Positions 15,658 to 23,906 of a stretch of 64,000 nt of DNA are shown here, piece by piece. The stretch is from Rhodanobacter_A agri (GTDB taxonomy: Bacteria; Pseudomonadota; Gammaproteobacteria; Xanthomonadales; Rhodanobacteraceae). Location of the stretch: contig NZ_JADIKL010000003.1 in the NCBI RefSeq assembly GCF_044904705.1, positions 372,001 through 436,000 on the forward strand. The letters are read 5' to 3'. A model generated the notes under the pieces. The model had not been told where the DNA came from. It was given only the letters and a program-made list of their open reading frames with translations, and did no database searches. Both the position numbers and the translations under genes were made by a program. Positions within the stretch are counted from its first letter, which is position 1. Every line of letters begins with the position of its first letter.

Positions 15658-16677
15658 TCACGCGCTGCCCGTCCGCTGTCGCGCCAGATTAGGCGCCACG
15701 CCGGTCCAGCGCTTGTAGGCCTGCGAAAACGAGGACAGGTCGCTGAAGCCCAGTTCCTCGGCGATCTCCTTCATCGAAAGCCGCCTGTCGGAAACGAGTG
15801 CCTGCGCCCTGGCCTTGCGCGCGGCGTTCGACATGTCCCGGAAGCTGGCGCCCTCCGCCTGCAGCCGGCGCTTGAGCGTGCGCTCGCTGGTGTTGAGCAG
15901 CGCCGCGACGTCTTTCAATTGCGGCGGCCCTTCGAACGCATGCGTGGCCAGGTATTCCTGCAGGAAGGACACGATGTCCAGACGGGTCCGGCGGCGCGAC
16001 AGCAATTCGGCGCACATGCGCTCGCACATCGCCGCGGTGGCCGGATTCGCCTGAGGCAGGGACCGTTCGAGCTGGGCATGCCCGAACACCAGCGCATTCG
16101 CACGGCGGCCATGCCGCAGCTTCGCACCCAATACGTGGCTCTTTCCGCCCGGTTCGCTGGCAAAGGCGAGGTCGAATGACACGAGCTCGAAATCGCTGCC
16201 GATGACGTCGCGCAGCACACGGCAGGTGGCGCCCATGGCGCGCCCCACGAAGAAGCGCTGCAGATCCGCCGACAGCTCCGGCGACGGCTCGAAGGTGATC
16301 GTGTCGCACTGCCCGGCACGGCGATATGCCATCCCGACATAGGCGAACGTCAGCGCCAGGTAGCGGCGCGCGAAGGCGATGGCCGCCATGCCGGTGGCGC
16401 TGCTCAACAGCCCGAAGCCCAGCAGCCCGTAAGCCGAAAGCTGGTAGGACAAGCCGAGCTTCAGGCCCAGGTCGGGCTCGTGGCCGGTCAGCGCCAGCAG
16501 GTTCGCGGCGACGGCCATCTCCTGCGCGGTCTGCAGCGTGAAATCGGGATCGGCCAGTTGCCTCGGCGTGAGTCGCGAGCCTTTGAGCAAGGCCGCGGGC
16601 GCGATCTTCCGGCTGCGCCCGTACGCGAGCATGAGCAGGACCGAGGCCGGACTTCGCGCGACATTCCAGTGGCTCAC
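15658..16677 (-). CDS. AraC-family transcriptional regulator
   Basis: The 339-residue protein has the N-terminal ligand-binding domain of the OruR/ArgR-like AraC group (residues about 20-200; S-Y-Q-L-S-A-Y-G-L-L-G-F-G-L-L is typical) and a C-terminal double helix-turn-helix (about 240-330) with LNTSERTLKRRL and IAEELGFSDLSSFSQAYKRW. It is divergent from the alpha/beta hydrolase at 16802 with 124 bp between, the usual arrangement for a regulator and its target. The inducer is unknown; a hydrophobic or ester compound is a guess from the neighbour. Confidence 0.85.
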   Translation of the reverse strand: MSHWNVARSPASVLLMLAYGRSRKIAPAALLKGSRLTPRQLADPDFTLQTAQEMAVAANLLALTGHEPDLGLKLGLSYQLSAYGLLGFGLLSSATGMAAIAFARRYLALTFAYVGMAYRRAGQCDTITFEPSPELSADLQRFFVGRAMGATCRVLRDVIGSDFELVSFDLAFASEPGGKSHVLGAKLRHGRRANALVFGHAQLERSLPQANPATAAMCERMCAELLSRRRTRLDIVSFLQEYLATHAFEGPPQLKDVAALLNTSERTLKRRLQAEGASFRDMSNAARKARAQALVSDRRLSMKEIAEELGFSDLSSFSQAYKRWTGVAPNLARQRTGSA

Positions 16678-16801
16678 GGCAAGCCCCTCGACAGATTGGC
16701 CCGGATTCTAAAGCGATTGGCCCATCCGGGCATCGATCGCCGGAGGGCGCCGGACGAAGATGCGGGCGTCCCAAGCCCTCCATCCGACCGAGGCCACCGC
16801 C

Positions 16802-17752
16802 ATGCCCATGACCTACGCCGACCAGCCCGTCTGGCGCGACATGCAGAAATTTCTCCCGCCCGACTTCCAGTGGACAGCCGACCAGCTGCCGCAGGAGGAA
16901 TGGTGGAACTGGAACGGCCATCGCCTCCACCTCGACACTTACCGCAACGCGCAGGCCGGGGTGAAGGTCATCCTGTTCCATGGCGTCGGCACCAACGGGC
17001 GGCAGATGTCGATGATCCTGGGCGAACCGCTGGCGCGCCGCGGCTACGAGACGATCGCGGTCGACATGCCCGGCTACGGCATGACCGAAGCGGCCCCGGG
17101 CGCACTGGTGCGCTACGACGACTGGGTACGCGTCGGCAGCGCGCTCATCGACACCGAACTTGTGCGCGACAATCGCCCCATCGTGCTGTACGGACTGAGC
17201 GCGGGCGGCATGCTCACCTATCACGTCGCAGCGATGAACAAGAGAGTGAAAGGCATCGTCGGGATGACCTTCCTCGACCAGCGCCTGCGGCAGGTGCGTG
17301 ACGAAACCGCCCGCAACCCGTTCATGGGCCGCGTGGGCGGCGCGATGATGAATCTCGCCGCGAAGACGCCATTGAGGGCGCTGCGCCTGCCCATGACGGT
17401 GGCCAGCAAGATGTCGGCACTGCTCAACGACAAGGCCGCGCTCAAGGTCTGGCTGTCCGACCGCCGCTCCGCGGGCAACGCCATGACGATGGCTTTCCTC
17501 AGTGCCTATCTCTCGTATCGGCCCGTGACCGAGCCAGAGGATTTCGACGTCTGCCCGATCCTGCTGACCCAGCCCGCGGCGGACCGCTGGACACCCCGGC
17601 ATCTCAGCGAACCCTTCCTCAAGCGCATTCGGAAAGTGCCGGTGCAGGTCACCATGCTCGACAACGCCGGACACTATCCGCTGGAGCAGCCGGGGCTGGC
17701 GCAGATGGTGGATGCCATCGACGCGTTCTATCGGGAGGTGACTGCCCGCTGA
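16802..17752 (+). CDS. Alpha/beta hydrolase
   Basis: The 316-residue serine hydrolase has LFHGVGTNGRQM (oxyanion, residues 58-69), the nucleophile S133 in YGLSAGGML, and the C-terminal His in DNAGHYPLEQPG. A W-rich N-terminal segment (EEWWNWNGHRLHLDTY) precedes the fold. No signal peptide is seen, so it is probably cytoplasmic. The substrate is unknown; lactones, esters and epoxides are all possible. It is probably controlled by the divergent AraC regulator. An upstream in-frame ATG at 16760 would add 14 residues; neither start has a strong ribosome site. Confidence 0.75.
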   Translation: MPMTYADQPVWRDMQKFLPPDFQWTADQLPQEEWWNWNGHRLHLDTYRNAQAGVKVILFHGVGTNGRQMSMILGEPLARRGYETIAVDMPGYGMTEAAPGALVRYDDWVRVGSALIDTELVRDNRPIVLYGLSAGGMLTYHVAAMNKRVKGIVGMTFLDQRLRQVRDETARNPFMGRVGGAMMNLAAKTPLRALRLPMTVASKMSALLNDKAALKVWLSDRRSAGNAMTMAFLSAYLSYRPVTEPEDFDVCPILLTQPAADRWTPRHLSEPFLKRIRKVPVQVTMLDNAGHYPLEQPGLAQMVDAIDAFYREVTAR

Positions 17753-17776
17753 TCCGGCCTTCCCGCCGGTATCCGC

Positions 17777-18658
17777 TCAATTCACCAGCGGCTCCGCCAC
17801 TGGCTTGCGCACGCTGAGCGCGGTACCCGCCGCCGCCACGATGATCGCCACGATCGCCAGCCACTGCAGCACGCTCAAATGCTCGCCGAGCAGTACCACA
17901 CCGGCCAGCGCGGCGAATGCCGGCTCCAGGCTCAGCAAGGTGCCGAAGCTGCGCGTCGGCAGGCGCGTCAGCGCCACCATCTCCAGCGAATACGGCAGGG
18001 CGGAACTGAGTACGGCCACACCCAGTGCAAACGGCAGCAGCGCCGGGTTGAACAGCGCGCTGCCGGCGTGTGCCACGCCGACCGGGATCGCCAGCAGCGC
18101 CGCGATCGAGGTGCCCCAGGTCACCGCATCGCCGCCGTGCGCGCTGCCGGCGCGCTGACCCAGCACGATGTAGCACGCCCAGCCCACGCCCGCGGCGAGT
18201 GCGTACAGCACGCCGACCGGATCGAGCGCATGCACCTGCCCGCGCAGCGGCAGCAGCAGGAGCAGGCCCGCAACGACCAGCGCGATCCAGATGAAATCCA
18301 GCAGGCGGCGCGAGCCGAACAGCGCCAGCGCCAGCGGCCCGGTGAACTCCAGCGCCACCGCGATGCCCAGCGGAATCGTGCGCAGCGACATGTAGAACAC
18401 CAGGTTCATCACGCCGATCGACAAGCCGTAGCCCCACAGCGCACGCAGGTCGCGACCGCGCTGCCACGAGCGCCAGGGCCGCCGCACCAGCAGCAGGATC
18501 ACCGCGCCCAGGCCCAGCCGACAGGCGGTGGCGCCTTGCGCACCGATCGCGGGAAACAGCTGCTTGGCCAGCGCGGCACCGAACTGGTACGAGGCCATGC
18601 TGACCAGCAGCATGCCGACCGCGAACAGCACGGAAGCACGGGAGGTGTGCGCAGACAC
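17777..18658 (-). CDS. rhtA: Threonine/homoserine exporter RhtA (EamA/DMT family)
   Basis: The 293-residue inner-membrane transporter has ten hydrophobic segments in two EamA repeats. Long stretches match E. coli RhtA from memory: PLGIAVALEFTGPLALALF (about residues 96-114), GQRAGSAHGG and STALPYSLEM-like ALPYSLEMVALTRLPTRSFG near residue 220. RhtA exports threonine, homoserine and amino-acid analogues by proton antiport. It converges on the hydrolase gene, with 24 bp between stops. Confidence 0.87.
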   Translation of the reverse strand: MSAHTSRASVLFAVGMLLVSMASYQFGAALAKQLFPAIGAQGATACRLGLGAVILLLVRRPWRSWQRGRDLRALWGYGLSIGVMNLVFYMSLRTIPLGIAVALEFTGPLALALFGSRRLLDFIWIALVVAGLLLLLPLRGQVHALDPVGVLYALAAGVGWACYIVLGQRAGSAHGGDAVTWGTSIAALLAIPVGVAHAGSALFNPALLPFALGVAVLSSALPYSLEMVALTRLPTRSFGTLLSLEPAFAALAGVVLLGEHLSVLQWLAIVAIIVAAAGTALSVRKPVAEPLVN

Positions 18659-18770
18659 TGGCGATGATAGTCAGGGACGGGCCGCCATGATGCCTGCGCC
18701 CGTGCACAAAGCCCATCCCGCCAGCCCGATACTGCTGACAGCGGCTGGCAGCAGCGACGGCCGTGACGCG

Positions 18771-20387
18771 CTAGTCGATCCGCGCGAACAGGCTGCCGTT
18801 GGCCGGCAGGCGCAGGCGCTCGCCGTCAAGCGTGCCTGCCGCCAGGCCGTGGCCTTGCAGCAGCTGCAACGTTCCGGGCAACGGCAGTGCGAACTCCACC
18901 GGCACAGCCGACAGGTTGAACACCACCAGCACCTTCTCCCCGCCCAGTTCGCGCACGAAGGCCAGCACCGGCTCGGGGGTGTCGAGGAAGTGGATGGCAC
19001 CGCTGCGCAGCGCAGGCTGCCCACGGCGCCAGTGCATGAAGCTGCGATAGCCGTTGAGTGCGGAAGCGGGATCGACCTGCTGGCGCGCCACGTCCAGCGC
19101 GCGGTGTTCGGGCGGTACCGGCAGCCACGGCGTGGCGTGGCTGAAGCCGGCGTGCTCGCCGTCGTCCCACGGCATCGGCGTGCGGCAGCCGTCGCGGCCC
19201 TTGAACTCGGGCCAGAACGCGATGCCGTAGGGATCGCGCAGCGCCTCGTAGGGCAGCTCCGCCTCGGTCAGGCCGAGTTCCTCGCCCTGGTACACGCAGA
19301 CCGAACCGCGCAGCGAGCAGACCAGTGCGGTGAGCTGGTTGGCCATCGCAGCCGACGCATCGCCGTTGCCCCAGCGGCTGAGCACGCGCTCCACGTCGTG
19401 GTTGGAGATCGCCCAGCACGGCCAGCCTTCGCTCATCTTCGCTTCCTGCGCACGCACCGTGTCGCGGATGTAAGCGGCGCTGAAATCGTCGGTGAGCAGC
19501 TCGAAGCTGTAGCCCATGTGCAGGCGGTGGCCGCTGGTGTATTCGGCCATCGTGGCCAGCGAATCCTCCGAGGAGATCTCGCCCAGCGTGGCAATGTTGG
19601 GATAGCGGTCCATCAGCGCACGCAGTTCGCGCAGGAAGGCGAGGTTCTCGGGGCGCGTGTTGTTGTAGTAGTGGTATTGGAACGCGTAGGGGTTGTCGGC
19701 GCTGAAACCACGCCCGGTGCGCTCGGCCTTCGGCTTCGCCGGGTTGTCGCGCAGCTGCGCATCGTGGAAGCAGAAGTTGATCGAATCCAGCCGGAAGCCG
19801 TCGACGCCGCGATCCAGCCAGAAGCGCAGGTTGTCCAGCACCGCCGCACGCACTGCCGGGTTGTGGAAATTGAGGTCGGGCTGGGCGGCGAGGAAGTTGT
19901 GCAGGTAGTACTGGCCGCGCCGCGGCTCCCAGCGCCAGGCCGGGCCGCCGAAGATCGAGAGCCAGTTGTTGGGCGGCGTGCCATCCTGCTTCGCATCGGC
20001 CCACACGTACCAGTCGGCCTTCGGGTTGTCGCGGCTCTGCCGGCTCTCCCCGAACCAGGCGTGTTCGGCCGAAGTGTGGCTGAGCACCTGGTCGATCATC
20101 ACCTTGAGGCCGCGCGCATGCGCCTCGCCGAGCAGGCGGTCGAAGTCGGCGAGCGTGCCGAACAACGGATCGACGTCGCAGGGGTCGGCGATGTCGTAGC
20201 CGAAGTCCGCCATCGGCGAGCGGAAGAACGGCGCGATCCAGATCGCGTCCACGCCCAGACCGGCCACGTAGTCGAGCCGCTCGATGATGCCGGGCAGGTC
20301 GCCCACGCCGTCGCCGTCGGTGTCGAGGAAACTGCGCGGGTAGATCTGGTAGATGACGGCTCCGCGCCACCACGGTGTGTCGGTCAT
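18771..20387 (-). CDS. Alpha-glucosidase, GH13 (XgtA type, subfamily 23)
   Basis: The enzyme hydrolyses maltose and malto-oligosaccharides from the non-reducing end and can transfer glucose. The protein is 538 residues with the GH13 regions: Y-Q-I-Y-P-R-S-F, DQVLSHTS, GFRLDSIN with nucleophile D201, TLGEIS with acid/base E270, and ISNHDVER. Length and catalytic numbers equal those I recall for Xanthomonas campestris XgtA. There is no signal peptide, so it is cytoplasmic and acts on imported sugars. It is divergent from the TonB receptor. A 14-bp operator sits 98 bp upstream, and a 7-bp-stem hairpin (20424-20448) lies in the leader. The ATG at 20385-20387 gives the family N-terminus TDTPWWRGAVIYQIYPRSF. 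Confidence 0.93.
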   Translation of the reverse strand: MTDTPWWRGAVIYQIYPRSFLDTDGDGVGDLPGIIERLDYVAGLGVDAIWIAPFFRSPMADFGYDIADPCDVDPLFGTLADFDRLLGEAHARGLKVMIDQVLSHTSAEHAWFGESRQSRDNPKADWYVWADAKQDGTPPNNWLSIFGGPAWRWEPRRGQYYLHNFLAAQPDLNFHNPAVRAAVLDNLRFWLDRGVDGFRLDSINFCFHDAQLRDNPAKPKAERTGRGFSADNPYAFQYHYYNNTRPENLAFLRELRALMDRYPNIATLGEISSEDSLATMAEYTSGHRLHMGYSFELLTDDFSAAYIRDTVRAQEAKMSEGWPCWAISNHDVERVLSRWGNGDASAAMANQLTALVCSLRGSVCVYQGEELGLTEAELPYEALRDPYGIAFWPEFKGRDGCRTPMPWDDGEHAGFSHATPWLPVPPEHRALDVARQQVDPASALNGYRSFMHWRRGQPALRSGAIHFLDTPEPVLAFVRELGGEKVLVVFNLSAVPVEFALPLPGTLQLLQGHGLAAGTLDGERLRLPANGSLFARID

Positions 20388-20484
20388 TGCTGGACCCCAT
20401 GACGTGAGGCAGACGACCTTCCCGGGCGCCTGTCGTCGAACGGCGCCCAGCTTAGTGGCTGGCCATGCCGATACCGCACAGCGC

Positions 20485-20498
20485 TGCATACGTATTCA
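20485..20498 (-). promoter_or_regulatory. LacI-type operator, copy 1 (alpha-glucosidase side)
   Basis: On the minus strand this 14-mer reads TGAATACGTATGCA, identical to copies at 20677 and 42082; flanks read CCATG on the 5' side as in copy 2. The motif is a pseudo-palindrome centred on C|G (TGxATAC|GTATxCA), the form expected for a LacI-family dimer. The likely protein is the LacI regulator at 39486-40508. Confidence 0.75.
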
Positions 20499-20676
20499 TG
20501 GATGCTGCAGTCGCGTCATGCGTTCGTGACCAATGAACGTCCAAACCATTTCCGTCCGGCGACAACCCGCCGCGCCGACGCAGGCGCAGGGCGGGTTTGC
20601 GCGGTGCGCGCCATCCCGTGGCGACGCGCGCAGCGGCGCCATGCTGCGTCGCGACAAGCACGTTTTCACCGCGCCA

Positions 20677-20690
20677 TGAATACGTATGCA
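20677..20690 (+). promoter_or_regulatory. LacI-type operator, copy 2 (TonB-receptor side)
   Basis: TGAATACGTATGCA, identical to the other two copies and oriented toward the receptor gene. It ends 152 bp before the receptor ATG. If the receptor -10 is the TACCAT at 20719, the operator lies just upstream of the -35 position. Confidence 0.75.
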
Positions 20691-20842
20691 TGAATCGTTC
20701 GCGCCAAAAACACCGCCCTACCATGCGGTCAAGCGATCGGCACACACAGGCGCAAGCCGGCTGCCGGCGACCGTCGCCAATGGAACCCGTCAACGGTCCG
20801 CACCGCGACAACGACAACGACCATTTCGTGGGGAGACGAAAC

Positions 20843-23776
20843 ATGCTGATGAAACACAAACTGCTGGCCATGGCGATCGCATCGGCCTGCTTCGGCGCCT
20901 GCGCCGCGGCCAATGCCGCCACCGCGCCTGCGCCCGCCGCGCAGCAACAGGACACCCAGCAGAGCACCAGCACCAGCGACCAGACCACCAGCACGAATCC
21001 CTTGTCCCCGCGGGACAAGAAGGACAAGGCGAAGCAGATGCAGGGCGTGCAGGTGAACGGCTTCGTCAGCAGCATCGAGAACTCCACCGCGCTGAAGAAA
21101 AACTCCGACTCCATCGTCGAGGCGGTCTCGGCCGAACAGGTCGGCAAGCTGCCCGGCACCTCCATCGCCGACACGCTGGGCCGCCTGCCCGGCCTCGCGG
21201 TGCAAACCGTGGACGGCCGCCCGCAGGTGCTGACCATCCACGGCCTCGGCCCCGACTTCTCCACCGCGCTGATCAACGGCGGTCAGCAGGTGTCGACCTC
21301 CAACAACCGCGACGTGCAGTTCGACCAGTACCCGTCGAGCTGGTTCGACAACGTGGTGGTGCACCTCAGCCCGCAGGCCGACCTGGTCGGCCAGGGCCTC
21401 ACCGGCACGGTGGACATGCACACGATCCGCCCACTGGACAAGTCCGGCCCCGAGGCGGCGGTGAACGCCAAGTACATCTGGAACGACATGTCCCAGCTGG
21501 CCGAGGGCAAGGGCGTCAGCAATTCCGGCCGCAACCTCAACGGCGTGTGGGTGGACCAGTTCGCCGACCATACCGTCGGCGTGACCCTGGGCGTGGACCT
21601 GGAGGACAACCCCTCGCAGATCGAGCACCAGGCACCGTGGGGCTACGCGACCGATCCGAACGGTAATGCCGTGATCGGCGGTTCGAAGAACTACGGCATC
21701 ACCGACTCGATGAAGCGCAACGGCGTGCTCGCCACCGTGGAATGGCAGCCGAGCGAGTTCTACACCGGCACCCTCGACCTCACCTACGACAACTTCAAGG
21801 AAACCCAGCAGGCCAAGGGCATGGAGTTGCCGCTGTACTACAGCTCGGCGCAGCTGCAGCCTGGTGGCGTGGTGGTGCCGGATTCCGAGATCAACGGCGG
21901 CGGCTTCGTGCAGAGCGGCGCCTACGGCAACGTCAAGCCGGTGATCCGCAACGACTACAACAGCACCAGCGCCCGGGTCTACAACCTCAACTGGGACAAC
22001 AAGTTCACCATCAACGAGAACTGGTCGGTGGACGCCGACGCGAACTACTCGCGCGCCACCCGCCACGACGTCGATCTCGAAAGCTATTCCGGCACCGGCT
22101 ACGGCGCCAGCGGCGGCGCGCTCGACACCGTGGGCTTCAACGAGCTGGGCAACGGCATGCTCTATCTCAGCCCGTCGCTGAACTACACCCAGGGCGTGAT
22201 GCTGACCGACCCACAGGGCTGGGGTGCGGGCAGCAACGTGGTGCAGGCCGGCTTCATCAATGCGCCGCGCACCGTCGACTACCTCGCCAACATGCGCATC
22301 GCGGTGGAACGCAGCTTCGCCAGCGGTCCGTTCTCCAGCATGGAGTTCGGCGTCAGCAACAGCCGCCGCAACAAGACCTACAACATCGACCAGGCCTTCC
22401 TGACCCTGGGCGGCGGCACCCTCAGCGGCGGCAATGCCGTCAAGACCGCGCCGATCCAGGGTGGCAGCAGCTGCGACCCGCTGTCGTGGATGGGCATCGG
22501 CCCGGAGCTTTGCTACAACCCGTTTGCCCTGATCGACAACGGCAGCCTGGTCAACGTGCCTACCTTCGGCTCCAACACCGGCACGCCGCCGAACTGGAAG
22601 ACGCATGAGAACGTCTTCACTCCGTACATCCAGTTCAACCTCGACACCACCCTGGGCGGCATCAGCCTGCGCGGCAACTTCGGCATGCAGATGCAGCACA
22701 CCGCGCAGCGTGCCGAAGGCGAGCGCGTGGCGCCGGGCAGCGCCACCACCGGCAACGCGATCACGCTGATCCCGGTATCCGGCAGCACCAGCTACACCCG
22801 CTACCTGCCCAGCGCGAACCTGATCTTCGGCTTCACCGACAACGACGACCTGCGCGTCAGTGCCGCCCGCACCCTGGCCCGCCCGCGCATGGACCAGATG
22901 AACGCCGGCCTCGGGGTGAGCGGCAACTTCACCCTCTTGCAGAGCACCAACCCGAACCAGGCGTTCTTCAGTGCTTCGGGCGGCAATCCGAAGCTCACGC
23001 CCACCATGGCTGACAACTACAACATCAGCTACGAGCACTACTTCTCGGGACCGGCCTCGGGCTTCCAGTGCAATTCCACCGACCAGAAGAACTCGGACCT
23101 GTGCCGCAGCGGCGGCGGCGGCTACTTCTCGGTGTCGGGTTACTTCATCGACCTGCACGACTACATCAATCCGAACGCGTCCTTCCTGTACGACTTCAGC
23201 CCCTTCCTGCCGTTCACCCTGACCCCGGCGCAGTTGAGCCAGCTGGGCACCCCCCTCGGCATCGTGAGCGGCCCGACCAATGACGGCCGCGGCTACGTCA
23301 AGGGCATCCAGGGCACCCTGAACCTGCCCTTCAACCTGGTCAGCCCGGTGCTCGACGGCTTCGGCACCATCCTCACCGCCAACCGCACCCGGAGTTCGCT
23401 GGTGTACGCCGGCAATGCCGCGCCGATCACCGTGCCCGGCCTGTCGAAGTGGGTCGCCAACGGTACGCTGTACTACCAGCACAACGGCTTCGAGGCGCGC
23501 ATCAGCGACAGCTACCGGTCCGACTTCCTCGGCGAGGTGGCGGGCATCAGCGCCACGCGCATCGAGCAGACGCTGAAGGGCGGCAGCACCTACGACGCAC
23601 AGGTGAGCTACACGTTCGACAACGGCACGTTCAAGGGCCTGACCCTGATCGCGACGGGGTCGAACCTGTCGAACAAGATCTTCACCACGTACCAGAACAA
23701 CGATCCCCGCCAGGTGCTGACCTGGGAACGCTACGGCCGCACCTACTCGGTGGGTGTCTCGTACAAGTTCCAGTAG
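20843..23776 (+). CDS. TonB-dependent outer-membrane receptor for maltodextrins
   Basis: The 977-residue receptor has a signal peptide (MLMKHKLLAMAIASACFGAC... cut near A-N-A-A), a Gln/Ser/Thr-rich linker, a TonB-box-like QGVQVNGF, the plug domain (EAVSAEQVGKLPGTSIADTL, then RLPGLAVQTVDGR) and a 22-strand barrel ending in aromatic F-Q (SVGVSYKFQ). Such receptors take up oligosaccharides energised by TonB-ExbBD. Substrate is inferred from the amylase neighbours and the shared operator; Caulobacter MalA is the model. The chosen ATG has GGGGAG 8 nt upstream; a second ATG follows two codons later. A strong terminator follows, so the downstream genes need read-through or their own promoter. Confidence 0.9.
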   Translation: MLMKHKLLAMAIASACFGACAAANAATAPAPAAQQQDTQQSTSTSDQTTSTNPLSPRDKKDKAKQMQGVQVNGFVSSIENSTALKKNSDSIVEAVSAEQVGKLPGTSIADTLGRLPGLAVQTVDGRPQVLTIHGLGPDFSTALINGGQQVSTSNNRDVQFDQYPSSWFDNVVVHLSPQADLVGQGLTGTVDMHTIRPLDKSGPEAAVNAKYIWNDMSQLAEGKGVSNSGRNLNGVWVDQFADHTVGVTLGVDLEDNPSQIEHQAPWGYATDPNGNAVIGGSKNYGITDSMKRNGVLATVEWQPSEFYTGTLDLTYDNFKETQQAKGMELPLYYSSAQLQPGGVVVPDSEINGGGFVQSGAYGNVKPVIRNDYNSTSARVYNLNWDNKFTINENWSVDADANYSRATRHDVDLESYSGTGYGASGGALDTVGFNELGNGMLYLSPSLNYTQGVMLTDPQGWGAGSNVVQAGFINAPRTVDYLANMRIAVERSFASGPFSSMEFGVSNSRRNKTYNIDQAFLTLGGGTLSGGNAVKTAPIQGGSSCDPLSWMGIGPELCYNPFALIDNGSLVNVPTFGSNTGTPPNWKTHENVFTPYIQFNLDTTLGGISLRGNFGMQMQHTAQRAEGERVAPGSATTGNAITLIPVSGSTSYTRYLPSANLIFGFTDNDDLRVSAARTLARPRMDQMNAGLGVSGNFTLLQSTNPNQAFFSASGGNPKLTPTMADNYNISYEHYFSGPASGFQCNSTDQKNSDLCRSGGGGYFSVSGYFIDLHDYINPNASFLYDFSPFLPFTLTPAQLSQLGTPLGIVSGPTNDGRGYVKGIQGTLNLPFNLVSPVLDGFGTILTANRTRSSLVYAGNAAPITVPGLSKWVANGTLYYQHNGFEARISDSYRSDFLGEVAGISATRIEQTLKGGSTYDAQVSYTFDNGTFKGLTLIATGSNLSNKIFTTYQNNDPRQVLTWERYGRTYSVGVSYKFQ

Positions 23777-23811
23777 GCGGTAACACGCAAGATCCGCGCA
23801 ACTCCCCCGTG

Positions 23812-23844
23812 CCCCGCTGCGTGCAAACCAGCGGGGCCTTTTTT
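23812..23844 (+). terminator. Rho-independent terminator after the TonB receptor
   Basis: CCCCGCTG (23812-23819) pairs with CAGCGGGG (23829-23836) over a 9-nt loop and is followed by CC and six T residues. Confidence 0.88.
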
Positions 23845-23906
23845 CGACGGAGCCGACACGCGCGATGGGGTCCCATGCGAGGTGAGGAATGGGTCAGGGT
23901 AACGAC

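Larger units (their letters stand above)
20388..20842. other. Divergent control region of the maltodextrin locus
   Basis: This 455-bp region lies between the alpha-glucosidase and TonB-receptor genes. It holds two operator copies (20485-20498 and 20677-20690) about 190 bp apart, each nearer to one gene, and a leader hairpin on the glucosidase side. TACCAT at 20719-20724 is a possible receptor -10. The receptor leader is about 120-150 nt and ends in the ribosome site GGGGAG. No gene is seen; the short frames across it are not credible. Confidence 0.6.

Noticed and set aside
20729..23482. 917-codon minus-strand open frame opposite the TonB receptor
   Set aside because: It is a mirror of GC-rich codon bias: Val/Ala/His/Arg-rich, no domains, fully inside a receptor whose motifs are intact.
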